The notes beneath the pieces are model-generated. The model was not told the origin of the DNA. It did no database searches and saw only the letters and a list, made by a program, of their open reading frames with translations. Below, piece after piece: positions 46,486 through 57,757 of a stretch of 64,000 nucleotides of DNA. Source of the DNA: Zanthoxylum bungeanum (Eukaryota; Streptophyta; Magnoliopsida; Sapindales; Rutaceae). Every line of letters starts with the position of its first letter. Within the stretch, counting starts at the first letter, position 1. The position numbers and the translations under genes were made by a program. Where the stretch lies: contig SKCR01032799.1 in the NCBI GenBank assembly GCA_019454045.1, forward strand, positions 1 to 64,000. The letters are read 5' to 3'.

Positions 46486-48309
46486 ATGGCGGAGCAGGTC
46501 TCCTTTCATCTATCATTATCTGTCTGTTTTAATTTTTTTACAACATCACATACATACTGTTCATTTTCGTTTTATTTATTTTTTAAAAAAATTGAATCTT
46601 GTTTTGTTTTGTTTTTTGTTTTTTTGTTTTTTTTTTGCTAGACTGAGAAGGCGTATTTGAAGCAGCCCAAGGTGTTTCTTAGGTAAATAAATTTTCATTT
46701 TTTATTTTATTTTAACAGTTTGTATGCTTTTTTTGGCTCATTGTTTGTGAGCGCGTGTTGTGTTGTGTTGTGTTGCAGCTCGAAGAAGACTGCAAAGGGT
46801 AAGAGGCCAGGAAAGGGCGGGAATCGATTCTGGAAGAGCATTGGCTTGGGATTCAAGACACCCAGAGAGGCAATTGAAGGTATTAAAATCCTCATTTGTG
46901 TTGTCAACAACTCAATATTGTCGATTTATTTGAATATTTTATGCTCTTTATGTCTGTATGTGGATGCAGTTTTAATTTTTGATCCTCTCTTCGCAGAACT
47001 AGTGTGATTTTAGGCTTAGTAAAATGATTATTATGGCCCATTTGCAGTGATGCGGCATGAGCAGCCGCCTCACAGGCTGAGAGGCGGCCGCCTCTCAGAA
47101 ACCGCAATAGGCGGCCGCCTCAGCGCGCCGTCGCGGCGAGGCGGCGAGGCAGCGCCTCGAGGCGGCCGCCTCAGGCGTATTTTTAAACAATGGTCTTTGA
47201 ATATTGAAAATGTGTTGGGTTTTTATGCACCTGGAAAATAAATGCAGAATCTAGGATAAAGATTTAAGCAATTAAGCGAAGAAGTGTTCTGATACATAAT
47301 TTGAATCTCTTTCTAGGCTTCAGCTCACGGGAGTGTCAAGTTGTACATCTGGTTTTATGTGATTAAGCATTTAGCACTGTATATTCTGCTTACGTTTTTG
47401 GATTGATCAGTTTCATATATCTATGTGAAATCTTATTTATATGGAATTTGGTGAACAGAATTTATTGAACAGTGTGTTGGTTGCTGTTACTGCATTTTCG
47501 GGGATGCTAATGTATGATAAGTGGATCAATCAGTTCCATATAACCCTAATCAAACCAAATACAACCTTTTCCCACTATGTGGGATTGGCTGTGAACCAAT
47601 CACTTTCATATATTTATGTGAAATCTTAGTGATATGGAATTCAGTGAATATAATTGATTGAATGATGTGGTTATTACTGCATTTTTTGGGAAGGTGATGT
47701 TTGACATGTCATTTTTGTAATGTTATTTGATGTATTTCTCGGTCTGTTTGTCCCCTTGTTTTGGAAAGAACCAAGGATTTAAATGGGTTTGTGCTTTTCA
47801 GGTGCTTACATTGATAAGAAGTGTCCGTTCACTGGCACTGTTTCTATCAGGGGTAGGATCCTTGCTGGTATTTGCCACAGTGCTAAGATGAACAGGACCA
47901 TCATTGTTAGATGTAACTACATGCATTTTGTGAAGAAATATCAGAGGTAAAAACTATTGAACGAAACGTACTTTCCCTCATATGTGATGTTAATTATCTT
48001 GCTATTTCATAGACACTAATACTTTCTGCGGCTATTCTTTAGGTATGAGAAGAGGCACTCTAATATTCCAGCACACATCTCACCATGCTTCCGTGTGAAG
48101 GAGGGAGACCATGTTATCATTGGCCAGTGCAGGTTAGAGTTTCTCTGTTCATTGTCACGTAGGAATTTGTATATTCATTTTTTGTTCTAATTGCAATTGC
48201 ACGGTCTGTTTTTGATAGGCCTTTGTCGAAGACAGTGAGGTTTAATGTCTTGAAAGTGATACCGGCTGGATCTTCTGGTGGTGCAAAGAAAGCATTCACA
48301 GCAATGTGA
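46486..48309 (+). CDS. RPS11: 40S ribosomal protein S11 (uS17), cytosolic
   Basis: Component of the small subunit of the cytosolic ribosome; uS17 binds 18S rRNA early in assembly. Six exons with GT/AG borders: 46486-46497, 46642-46682, 46779-46879, 47802-47946, 48043-48132 and 48219-48309. They sum to 480 bases, 159 codons plus TGA, the usual plant length. The product begins [17 protein letters not shown], contains [35 protein letters not shown], the conserved [20 protein letters not shown] and [20 protein letters not shown], and ends in [10 protein letters not shown]. No stop or frameshift is seen, so it looks functional. The short first exon (four codons), the TATA box and the telo-box support the start. 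The E4 3' LTR ends 292 bp upstream, limiting the native promoter to that distance. Confidence 0.97.
47044..47180. repeat. GC-rich palindromic insertion in RPS11 intron 3
   Basis: About 135 bp of GC-rich DNA in an AT-rich intron. It has three GGCGGCCGCC cores: a perfect 22-base palindrome at 47077-47098, AGGCGGCCGCCT at 47109-47120 and GAGGCGGCCGCCTC at 47159-47172, with related 'gaggcggcgaggc' sequence between. No flanking duplication recognised. Confidence 0.85.
47404..47705 (+). repeat. Direct duplication in RPS11 intron 3
   Basis: Two copies of ~110 bp, offset 193 bp: both read tttcatatat(c/t)tatgtgaaatctta...atatggaatt...actgcatttt. Diverged by roughly a quarter. Confidence 0.75.
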
Positions 48310-49114
48310 CTCCAACATTAAATTTTGCTACTTTTGTTCAATCAGACTTGTTAGTTGCTGTTTCTAATATTTTCTAAAGGTGAATTTTTAATTTTATTCG
48401 TGCTTATTAATTTTTCTTGGGTTTGTTTATAATGACTGTTTTGTGATGTCCAATGTTTTCGCTATTACCTCACCATGAGTGTTTATGGAATGAATCCATA
48501 GTTACTTTCTATTATTCACTCATTTCATTCGCATATCATTATTGCCATCAAGATATAGGTTATGAGTGTTCCCGAAATGGACTTAAATATGCATTCAATC
48601 CATGATTTTGCGGATTATAGATTTTTTTAATCTAATACAAATTTGCAGATTGATGAAGTATAATTCGATCCATGCATTTGCATATTGGATCATCTAATCT
48701 ACTATTTTACGGAGTAGATGTGATTACAAACTTTTATTATGTTCTAATTTCCACGCACTGGTAGCTCATCTTGGCTTAGAGGGGATGATACTTTATGCGA
48801 CACAACTAGTTAAATAAGAAGAGGGCAAACGGGTTGTGTTCTTGATAGTTACCTCTGGGATGGATAACTAACCTTTTGGACTGTTACAAATGTAACCTAT
48901 TTTTGGAAGAAATTGCTTATTGTTTTGGGAATAGAAGCAGTAACACAATTGGGATATCCCGGGGTCTAGGAACATGGAAACTACCTACCTGTAGATAGAC
49001 ACGCTAAACAAGGGAAGCAATCAAATTAAGACTTGGTTGTCAGGTCATGGGTTTGAGTCTAGCGGCTGCATTCTTTTTATACGAATCTAGGGCTTTCGGG
49101 GGTTTTACCTGCTC
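48310..49114. other. RPS11 3' flank and intergenic DNA
   Basis: The 3' untranslated region of RPS11 probably lies in the first 150-250 bp, but no single poly-A signal stands out. A tRNA-like B box (gggtttgagtc at about 49047) hints at a SINE remnant, not established. No gene seen. Confidence 0.5.
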
Positions 49115-50953
49115 TTAGACATGCACACGGTTGTATTTTGGAATCGTAACCGAACCGCAACCAAATTGTTGACCACCCTGTAAATCAAATTGTTGACTAT
49201 TCATTTCAACCAAATCGTAACCAAACCGGTCGGGTTCGGTTAAGGTTGAGGTAAAATTCCAACAGCCTAAATCGGTGGTTGGATCGGTTTGACCCGTAAC
49301 AGTTTCAGTTCGAACCGTAACGGTTACGATTCAAACCATAATGATTTCATTCGTTAGCCGTTATCGTTAACTGTATCGATTACATTTTTTTTTTTAATAA
49401 TAATAAAATCTAAAATGTCTAATTTGTCCCTTTCAACACCTATATTTTTGGGACATTTTAGAGATCATAAAAAATAAAAAATACACTATAAATAATCTTT
49501 TAACTCAATTTTCAAAACCATAAAATCATTTACTCTTTTTCACTCTCAATTTATCAAATCTCATATATCAATCGATTTATTCTCTTATTATCTCAATTTC
49601 TTCATTATAATGACAAGCTCCTCACATAACACTATATTCCCGAGACTGAGGATATTGCTCAACATACCATCAGTTAAATGACTTCAAGTATTCAAATGAG
49701 AAATCGAGGTTATGAAATATTGACAAAATATTTCACTCTGGTCGTGAATGATGTCATTGGTGAGAAGAATGATGTCTGTAATTATTATGGAAAAATTTAC
49801 AAACACACTGGTAAATATGGAACTATGACGGGTCATATGAAGAGTACTCATAAAGTTCAGTTTGAGATTGATACAACACACATAAATGACAAGGTAATCT
49901 ACTTCCAGTCCAGGTTCTTTTTCTTTTGCTAAATTATTTAAATGTAATGAATCTCAATGAAAATATAATCTAACTAAATTTATTGTCAATGAAAATTTTG
50001 TTTTTACTTTTGTGTGAAAAAATTATCTTTTAATGATTTAATATATGAAAAATTGATTTGTAAATTTACTAGGATGACATGTAAAAGGAAAATTATAGAT
50101 TTGTATGCAAAATGTTAAAATAATTTAAAGGAATTATTTTTTAAACTTAAGGATCATGTTTCATTTTATAGTGACATATAAAGTGACCATTGACAGTCAC
50201 ATTCATACATGAGTGTAACATGTTATTGAATTGATGATTCATGATTTATTCAAAAAAGAATTATTGCATTTCGGCTTTTCGATGATGCACACACTGCACA
50301 TAATATTATTTAATGATTAGTAATATCTTACAGCAATATGGATTAGTGCAAAAAATTTTAAATATTGGATTTAATAATGTATCGGCTAATACTGCATCTA
50401 ATGAACTTAAAATTATTTGCCAACCAAATTATAAGGTAATTTTTTCATATTCGATGTGTATGTCATATTTTGAATTTATGTATACAAGATGATTTGAAAT
50501 CTTTAAACTCTCATATTGCACATATTAAAAAATAATTAAATTTAATTTAATCGTATTCTAAAATTAGAAAAGAATAGTGTCATTTTTGTAAGGAAAATGG
50601 TGTTCGGAAAATATTTTATAAAATTATTATGTTTTATTAGGTGAAAGAACTGTGATTGTTTCTTCAATTATTGACAATGTTAGAAGAACTTTACTTGATT
50701 TATACAATGATTATGTTAGTAGATATAATATTCAAATAACTGGTACTACACAATCCAAGAATGCATCAACTGAACAATCTAAGTGTTATGCCGGTAGAAG
50801 TTGGTTAATGCAGCAAAGTTTAAAAAAAAAACAAAGTCCACCAATATCACCATTTCTAATTCAGAGATTAATGCATATCTAACGACAAATTTTGAGTTTC
50901 CCCATATTATTTTTGTAGGTGAGCAATTTCTTACCCTTGATTGGTAGCAAATA
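49115..50953 (+). pseudogene. hAT transposase pseudogene, 5' part
   Basis: Decayed Ac-like DNA transposon. Its 5' subterminal region (about 49125-49380) has many 'aaccgtaac', 'accgaacc' and 'cggttcggtt'-like repeats in both orientations, typical of plant hAT ends. The 49678-49932 frame carries a BED zinc finger: VCNYYGKIYKHTGKYG, GHMKSTHK. The second expected Cys is Tyr, so the finger is broken. Further on are transposase core traces: ELLHFGFSMMHT (~50260), NIGFNNVSANTASNELKI (~50370), IVSSIIDNVRRTLLDLYNDY (~50655). Frames change often and stops are frequent. The element continues at 54507 after E7. No terminal inverted repeat or 8-bp duplication could be fixed. Confidence 0.75.
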
Positions 50954-51870
50954 TGATGTGATCCAGAATGAGCGGTGTTTGTTGGGCCAAGTTAACTTGA
51001 AGTTGCGGATGATTGTTTGGCTTGGTCAGATTGATGTATTTGGGCCATTTTGGTGGATTTGGAAGATTCATTGGGTTTTGGAGTTTGGTCCATGTATGAG
51101 ACTTTATATGAAGGCCTTATTATGTTTATGTCAAGAATGGAATGGGTCTTGGACATGCATGGGAAGCCTTGATTGATTTTTGGCTTAATTTCCGAATGGT
51201 GCATTAGTATTGGCGGGATTTGCGCAGTCTTCGTATTTTGGACGTAACTTTCTTGTCCGATTTTAGTGATTCAAGTTGCATTGGAAAGAGGACTCATAAC
51301 TCTACAACTTTGTAGCTTTCATCAAAGTCTATTTCGGACCTCTTAATGGTCAAAATGAGGACGAAAGATGTCCCTACAGTTTTTATGTTTTATATTTTTT
51401 TAAGGTTATGTGTTGTTTAAGTGATGGGCTGAACTTTAATTATATTACAAAGCCCAAGCACGAAATTTTAAAGTATTTTATGTGTTATTAGGTTTATTTT
51501 ACTAGGATTTTATTATATTTGGGTAGAATTAGGGTTAGCCACCTATTTAAAGGGGCATTATTCATTGTAATTGGAAATTAACCAATAATATCTTTTTACA
51601 AAACAAAGTGACTTGTGTCATCTTGAGAGAGTGGATTCTTCCTTGGTTCTACATAACAAAAGCTTAACAACGTGTGGCAAGCGTTGTGGCGCTGTATCGC
51701 TGTTCAAGATTCTCCAAAGAAATAAAGAAAGGTTCTTAAGGGCAGAGTTCTTTAAGGGTTGGACCTGATCTTGGAAGGATTTTATTCTTATAAAATTAAG
51801 ATTCGCGGTTCTTGGGGCTTAGAACACTCGGAGGGGTTTGCTTGGATTTGTTCCAGGCATGTTTCTATCA
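50954..51870 (+). repeat. E7 5' LTR
   Basis: 917 bp, begins TGATGTGATCC, ends TTTCTATCA directly before the primer site TTTGGTATCAGGAGCTCAAG. Confidence 0.9.
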
Positions 51871-51890
51871 TTTGGTATCAGGAGCTCAAG
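51871..51890 (+). other. E7 primer-binding site
   Basis: TTTGGTATCAGGAGCTCAAG follows the LTR; TGGTATCAGGAGC resembles the initiator Met tRNA type with an extra G. Confidence 0.7.
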
Positions 51891-52445
51891 GTTCAAGGTC
51901 ATGATTTTCTCTATCTTTGTCGTTTTATAAAGTCTTCACATTTATTTTTTTGGGTCTCTTCTCATTTCAATTTTTTTTTAATTATTTCCTTTGTGTTTTC
52001 ATGTTTATGACTAATCTTAGATGTTTTTATAATGTTCTTGCATGATAATAGCATAGAGGATTCAATCCTTGGAGTTTTTGAGTCAATTAGGGTCGAATTT
52101 ATTTGTAATTTTCAGATCAGTTCGGTCAGAATTTTTCAGCCTCGCACTGAGTTTAAAACGGCTATAACTTTTGATCTAGAAAGAGTTACGGGACCCATAA
52201 TATATCGATTTATAAATACTCGAGGAGAGGAATTCATTAGTGGTTGGTTGCTCTCTGTCAGTGTAAGTTTTGAGTCTCAAAATCTATTTCAAACAATAGT
52301 TATGAATTCTGTCCAGTTTCAGTTCAGTTTGCGTTATTCTTTTATTTTTGGTGTTTTTTTCAGTCAGTTTCTTTGTATTTATTTTCATATTTTCTCAGTG
52401 CTTCTTTGAATCTTTCATCATTATTGGTGTCTTTCAAGTAAAGGG

Positions 52446-52880
52446 TTGATTTATATACATATTCTGATGGACAAAAAGGTATTTATCTTTCGAGCGAGAT
52501 GCCTTATCAATAATAAAGTATGTAGAATGATTATTAATAGAGGGAATCACACAAATTTAGCTAGCACTACCATTGTGGAAAAATTGGGATTACCATTGAA
52601 ACCTCTTGATAGACCTTATAAGTGGGTGAGTGATTTGGAGAGTTCGAGGTTACTAAGCAGGTTGTGGTAAATTTTGCAATTGGGCAGTATGTTGACAGTT
52701 TGTGACGTGGTTCCTATGTGTCATACGTATATTTTATTAGGTAAGCATGGGTATTAATTCAATAAAGTAGTTTATGATATGGATAGGAATATGTACAAAT
52801 TTAAGTATGGTGGAAAAATTATCAAGCTTGCTCCTTTAACCCTACAAGAGGTCTATGAGGACGAGTTGTACATGCAGAGG
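52446..52880 (+). pseudogene. E7 retropepsin-like fragment
   Basis: The frame from 52446 reads FRARCLINNKVCRMIINRGN, then ASTTIVEKLGLPLKPLDRPYK, resembling the aspartic-protease region of chromovirus-type gypsy polyproteins. The catalytic D-G/S-G triad is replaced by N-R-G, so no activity is expected. Beyond the frame end near 52670 the matching sequence continues (VVNFAIGQYVDS, then the hydrophobic YILLGKHG region at ~52735) in shifted frames with stops. It would have been the middle of a gag-pol polyprotein; neither gag nor RT flanks it. Confidence 0.65.
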
Positions 52881-52925
52881 AGTGAATAAGAGTGGGCTAA
52901 AAAGAAAAATGCGATTACTTTTGGA

Positions 52926-53258
52926 ATGTTACTAGGAGAGCTTCCAGAGTTGATAGAGAAAAAGACATTACCAAAATGTGAAGTAAAGAAGGATATGAGG
53001 GTAGCCTTGAGTAATGAAATGAAACATGTTGATGTTTCAATAAATAAGAGTGATGTTTTTGATGGTGTTGATGATAGTGATGATATTGCTGTGAGGGATA
53101 ACATTAGTGATCATGATTTAGTTGTTCATGATGCCAATGAGGTGTTTGACGTTATTGTTAAGGGTGAATGTCATATGGAGCAATCCGATGTTGGTTATGA
53201 GGACATGACTTATGAGGTGCAAAAAATGCATATGGTCGAATATGTAGAGTGTGATTAG
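52926..53258 (+). other. Acidic open frame in E7, function unknown
   Basis: 110 codons, rich in Asp, Glu and Val (DVFDGVDDSDDIAV), with no motif I recognise. It follows the protease-like fragment where RT would be expected and may be a neutral leftover of the internal domain. Evidence for translation is absent. Confidence 0.35.
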
Positions 53259-53578
53259 ATCGTGGATGAGAGTGTTGATTGTTTGAGAAAGCGACATGGG
53301 CATATTGAGTTTGTTTTAAATGAGATTCAAATGTGAATCAATGTGGGAATCTCTTTGCTGTTGCAAATGGAGTTAAGAATGAGAGTAGCAATTGAGAGAT
53401 TGAGAATGGACAAATTTTGACAAAAAGTCATTCATTCGCTTTATTGACTTTTGCTCACCTTAACCATTGTTTCCATTGATTTTCTTTTATTCCAAGATTC
53501 TCGTCCCATTGATCTTGTCATTTTTATCTATCACTCGGGTTCAGATTAGAAGTCGAATCCTTTTCAAGAGAGGGAGAA

Positions 53579-54501
53579 TGATGTGATCTAGAATGAGCGG
53601 TGTTTGTTGGGCCAAGTTAACTTGAAGTTGCGGATGATTGCATGGCTTGGTTAGATTGGTGTATTTGGGCCATTTTGGTGGATTTGGAAGAGTTCTTGGG
53701 TTCTGGAGTTTGTTCCATGTATGAGACTTTATATGAAGGCCTTATTATGTTTATGCCAAGAATGGAATGGGTCTTGGACATGCATGGGCTGCCTTGATTG
53801 ATTTTGGGCTTAATTTCCGAATGGTGCATTAGTAGTGGCGGGATTTGCGCAGTCTTTGTATTTTGGACATAAATTTCTCGTCCGATGTCCGATTTTAGTG
53901 ATTCAAGTTGCATTGGAAAGAGAACTCATAGATCTACAATTTTGTAGCTTTCATCAAAGTCCAGTTTGGATTTCTTCATGGTCAAAATGAGGACGCAAGA
54001 TATCCATACAGTTTTTATATTTTATATTTTTTAAGGTTATGCGTTGTTTAAGTGTTGTGCTGAACTTTAATTATTACAAAGCCCAAGCACGAAATTTTAA
54101 AGTATTTTATGTGTTATTAGGTTTATTTTACTATGAGTTTATTATATTTGGGTAGAATTAGGGTTAGCCACCTATTTAAATGGGCATTATTCATTGTAAT
54201 CGGAAATTAACAAATAATATATCTTTTTACAAAACAAAGTGACTTGTGTCATCTTGAGGGAGTGAATTCTTCCTTGTTTCTACGGAACAAAAGCTTATCA
54301 ACGTGTGGCAAGCGTTGTGGCGCAGTATCGCTGTTCAAGATTCTCTAAAGAAATAAAGAAAGGTTCTTAAGAGCAAAGTTCTTTAAGGGTTGGACTTGCT
54401 CTTGGAATGATTTTTTCTTACAAAATCAAGATTCGCGGTTCTTGGGGCTTAGAACACGTGGAGAGGTTTGCTTGGTTTTGTTCCAGGCAGGTTTTCTTTC
54501 A
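53579..54501 (+). repeat. E7 3' LTR
   Basis: 923 bp, matching 50954-51870 closely; preceded by AGAGAGGGAGAA. Confidence 0.9.
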
Positions 54502-54506
54502 AAATA

Positions 54507-54656
54507 CATCAAGGATTATTTCCAGTCTTGGCCGTGATTGCAAGGGAGGTATTAACGACATCGACCTCAACTATATTTGTAGAATATACATTTAGTATGA
54601 GCGATAATTTTCTTGATGAAAAAATATCAATGTTGAAATCGAAGACATTATACGCT
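54507..54656 (+). pseudogene. hAT transposase pseudogene, dimerisation domain
   Basis: Continuation of the hAT gene beyond E7. The frame reads FPVLAVIAREVL, then VEYTFSMSDNFLDE and ISMLKSKTLYAC, matching the C-terminal hAT dimerisation region (pattern FP.LA..AR..L...S....E..FS). The upstream stub before E7 (FLTLDW*) is the expected preceding segment. It is cut at 54657 by a partial LTR. Confidence 0.78.
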
Positions 54657-55093
54657 TGTAGGACACAGAAATCGGCGACGCTGTTCTAGGCTCGCGGCCT
54701 AGTCTGGAGTACGGAGTAGCCCACGGGAGACTAAACCGGAGAATAATGGAGTCGCCACCCAGTGTGAACTGGGAAAATGATTTAAGGCCGCACTCACCCC
54801 TCGCAAGGGAAGACCTCAAACCGTTGGGTTCGGAATGGTCCCTTACTTAATGCCACTTGTCATGAAAAAATTTGTGCAATAATCTAATCAAGTCTACGCA
54901 ACCAACATACGTGAGAATAACCTACATCTAAGTTCGCATACATAAAAGTAAAACCTATATCTAAGTTTGCATGTATAAAAGTAAGTCGACATAACGGTAA
55001 ACACGCAATCACATGAACGCATTAAACTAATACATGTAGAAGCATAAATAAATAACAATATCTAAGCATAAAAATAAAAAAAGAAATAACTAG
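54657..55093 (-). repeat. Partial E8-family LTR
   Basis: 437 bp similar to the first part of 55094-57352 (gtaggacacagaaat, ttctaggctcgcggcctagt). It ends exactly where E8 begins, so E8 inserted into an older LTR of its own family; the remainder should lie to the right of the window. Confidence 0.85.
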
Positions 55094-57352
55094 TGTAGGA
55101 CACAGAAATTGACGACGTTGTTCTAGGCTCGCGGCCTAGTCGGGAGTACGGAGTAGCCCGCAGGGGACTACACCGGAGAATAAAGGAGTCTCCACCAGGT
55201 GTAAACCGGGAAAATGATTTAAGGCCGCACTCACCCCTCGCAAGGGAAGATCTCAAACCGTTGGGTTCAGAATGGTCCCTTACTTATGCCACTTGTAATG
55301 AAATAATTTGTGCAATAACTTAACCGAATCTACGCAACATATGTATTCAAGAATGACCTATATCTAGTTCGTATTCATGAAAGTAAATCATATATCTAAG
55401 TTTACATGCTTTAAAAGTAAGTCATAGAACGACAAACATACGATAACACACAATAATCTCATGAGCATATTGAATTATCAAACACGAAAAATCAATGAAA
55501 ATCTAAACACAAACGTAAATTAAATTCCAAATGCGAAAGAAAATAACTAAATCATGCATAAAGAAATAACATACTAATGAATAAATCATGCTTAAAAATA
55601 AATAACATACTAGACTAAATCATGCTTAAAAAGAAATAATATACTAGACTAAATCATGCTCAAACACAAGGTTGGATGAAACGAAATATGTGTGTCTCTC
55701 AAGTGGTACGTGGAGTTGTTTCCCAAGTACAGACCGCACTACCGTCCATTCGGATTCTGCTAAGGAATTTACGTCTGGGTTCCCATCCGATATACCGTAA
55801 GAGAGAACACATATTCCATTCATCCGAAAGTCATATCATACACCAATCCGTAATACTCATGCGAAGTAAAGTAAGGAAATAAATAAAAAATAAAAGAGAA
55901 TAAATAAAAAGGGTGCCATCAGGTCTAACCTCTTAAGTCTTCTCTCGGAAGTGCGCTACGCGGTTGTCGGAAGGGTTGATGCTCCGCAACTCCTCCGGTT
56001 CACTGATTCTCTGTTTTCCTTCGTCGCCTCGCTGTTTCGGGCTGTCGTTTCCACTATTTTTTGCTGTATTTTCTGGTCGTGTTTAGTTACTGTTTGCGGT
56101 ATTTAGGGGCTGTTTTGTGTGATTTTTGGGACTATTTTTGTTGTAGTTTTTGATGTTCTGGTTGTGCAATTTTTTGGGACTATTTTGCGGTGTTTTAGGG
56201 GTTTTCGGGACAGTCTGTGTGGCTGTTTGTGGGCGTGAACTAAGGCAGTTTGTGGAGGGTGTTATTGGCGTGAATTAAGGGCTGAATGAGGGTTTTTTTA
56301 CGTTGAAAGTCAGGCTGGTCAAGGAGTATTTATGCGTGAAGTTGCTGGTTAAGGGGGGTGTTTGCGTGAAGCTTGTGAGTGGGGGTTTGGGGTTACTTGA
56401 GTGGAGTGTGCAGGTCAGGGGGCTTATGGCATGAATCAGTGATGGCTATATTGAGGGTAGTGGCGTGTTAGTGTTTGTGGAGAATGAGGGAAGATTTGTG
56501 GTGTTGTTGCGTCGAGTTGAGGGTTGATTTGAAGGGGCTTTCTGCGTGGAGAAAGGGTAGTGGCTTGGCTTATATGTGCGTGGAGTTGAGGCTGCTTGCG
56601 TGAGTGGAGTTGAGGCTGCTTGCGTGAGTGGAGTTGGGGGCTATGTGTGTGCTATTGGTGCGTGGAGTGTTTTGGCGTGAATAACTAGGGGAGTTACGGT
56701 AGGGTTTCTTTTTTGTTTGTTATTTCTTTGTGAGTTTGAGCTAGGGTCCAAGGGTTTGGTTCATGCTTCTTTTTATAGGGAAGGGTGGAGGTTGTCCTTA
56801 TACGGGTAGGAAATGAATATTGTAATCATGGTAGGTATCTTTTAATTTGTGTATCTCAAGGAAAAATCTATTTTAAATAGGGAAGCAATTTGTGTGATTT
56901 TATTTGATTTGATTTCTTCTCTTTTGATTAGGGATATGATTTAATCGAATTAGGAAAATATTTGATGATATTTGATTTGAATCTTTTAATTCGGGAAGGT
57001 GAATTGTCTTGATTTTAGCATGTGTTTAATGTGTAATTTTATTATTTGGGAAAGTGAAGGGCGTGGCTTTGGTCCATTTGGGCGTGGGCTTGGCTTATTT
57101 TAGTGGGCTTGGTGTGTGGCTTGTGATGTATGGGCTTGGTGTGTGACTTACGGGGGTTTTGGGCTACGGTAAGTTTAAAACAGAGGCTTAGCGAGCAAAC
57201 CCGAAGTTAAGCAAACAAATTTAATCCAATAAGGTGTCAATTTCTGACTTTCCCTTCCGACGTCCGTTTCCCGCGACTTCTAAAACTTAAAGAGTATTGC
57301 CTCTGTACGAGACTCATCATCAGGACTTATATGCAAAAATACAGTGCCTACA
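55094..57352 (-). repeat. E8 3' LTR
   Basis: 2259 bp, TGTAGGACAC...GTGCCTACA, matching 61980-64000 as far as that is visible. Contains a short tandem repeat near 56575-56645 with three copies of about 24 bp. Confidence 0.88.
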
Positions 57353-57370
57353 GTCACCCCCACTTTGATG
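57353..57370 (-). other. E8 polypurine tract
   Basis: Minus strand CATCAAAGTGGGGGTGAC abuts the LTR. Confidence 0.7.
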
Positions 57371-57513
57371 GGACTTGTGCAGTGTGTGATAGTGACAATC
57401 CTATCAAAGTTGTGCAATGTATTTTTACTTGCCTAGCTCGCCAGCTGTTGCTTGACTTTCCGGTTTCTTTGAACTGAGTTGATATGGTGGTGAGGTGCTT
57501 CGACCCCTGGTTC

Positions 57514-57757
57514 ATTCCCGAACCGTTATTGTGAGGTAGTCCAGTCCCAAACCGTTGCTGTGATGTGGTCCATTCCCGAACCGTTACTGTGAGGTGGTCC
57601 ATTCCCAAACCGTTACTATGATGTGGTCTATTTCCGAACCGTTATTGTAACGTGGTCCATTCCCGAATCGTTACTGTGAGGTGGTCCATTCCCGAACCGT
57701 TACTGTGAGGTGGTCTATTCTCGAACCGTTACTGTTATGCGGTCTATTCCTGAACCG
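57514..57757. repeat. 29-bp tandem array in E8
   Basis: About eight copies of a unit like gaggtggtccattcccgaaccgttactgt.. with a period of 29 bp. Confidence 0.85.

Larger units (their letters stand above)
50954..54501 (+). mobile_element. E7, short non-autonomous gypsy element
   Basis: 3548 bp with LTRs of 917 and 923 bp (TGATGTGATC... to ...TCA), flanked by a perfect 5-bp duplication AAATA (50949-50953, 54502-54506). The internal domain is 1.7 kb: met-tRNA-type primer site, leader, a protease-like segment, then non-coding DNA and the polypurine tract AAGAGAGGGAGAA. No capsid, RT or integrase. It splits the hAT transposase gene, whose reading resumes on the other side. Confidence 0.9.

Noticed and set aside
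46439..46660. Open frames over RPS11 exon 1 and intron 1
   Set aside because: They read through a T-rich intron; the spliced RPS11 model accounts for the coding sequence exactly.
49040..49060. Possible tRNA gene or SINE from a B-box-like gggtttgagtc
   Set aside because: No matching A box at proper spacing and no cloverleaf could be drawn.
52032..52409. 125-codon frame in the E7 leader as a possible gag
   Set aside because: No capsid or zinc-knuckle motif; hydrophobic low-complexity end. Left as leader sequence.
55676..55882. Open frame of 68 codons seen in both E8 LTRs
   Set aside because: Its conservation is explained by the LTR duplication; no motif or frame-specific substitution pattern was seen.
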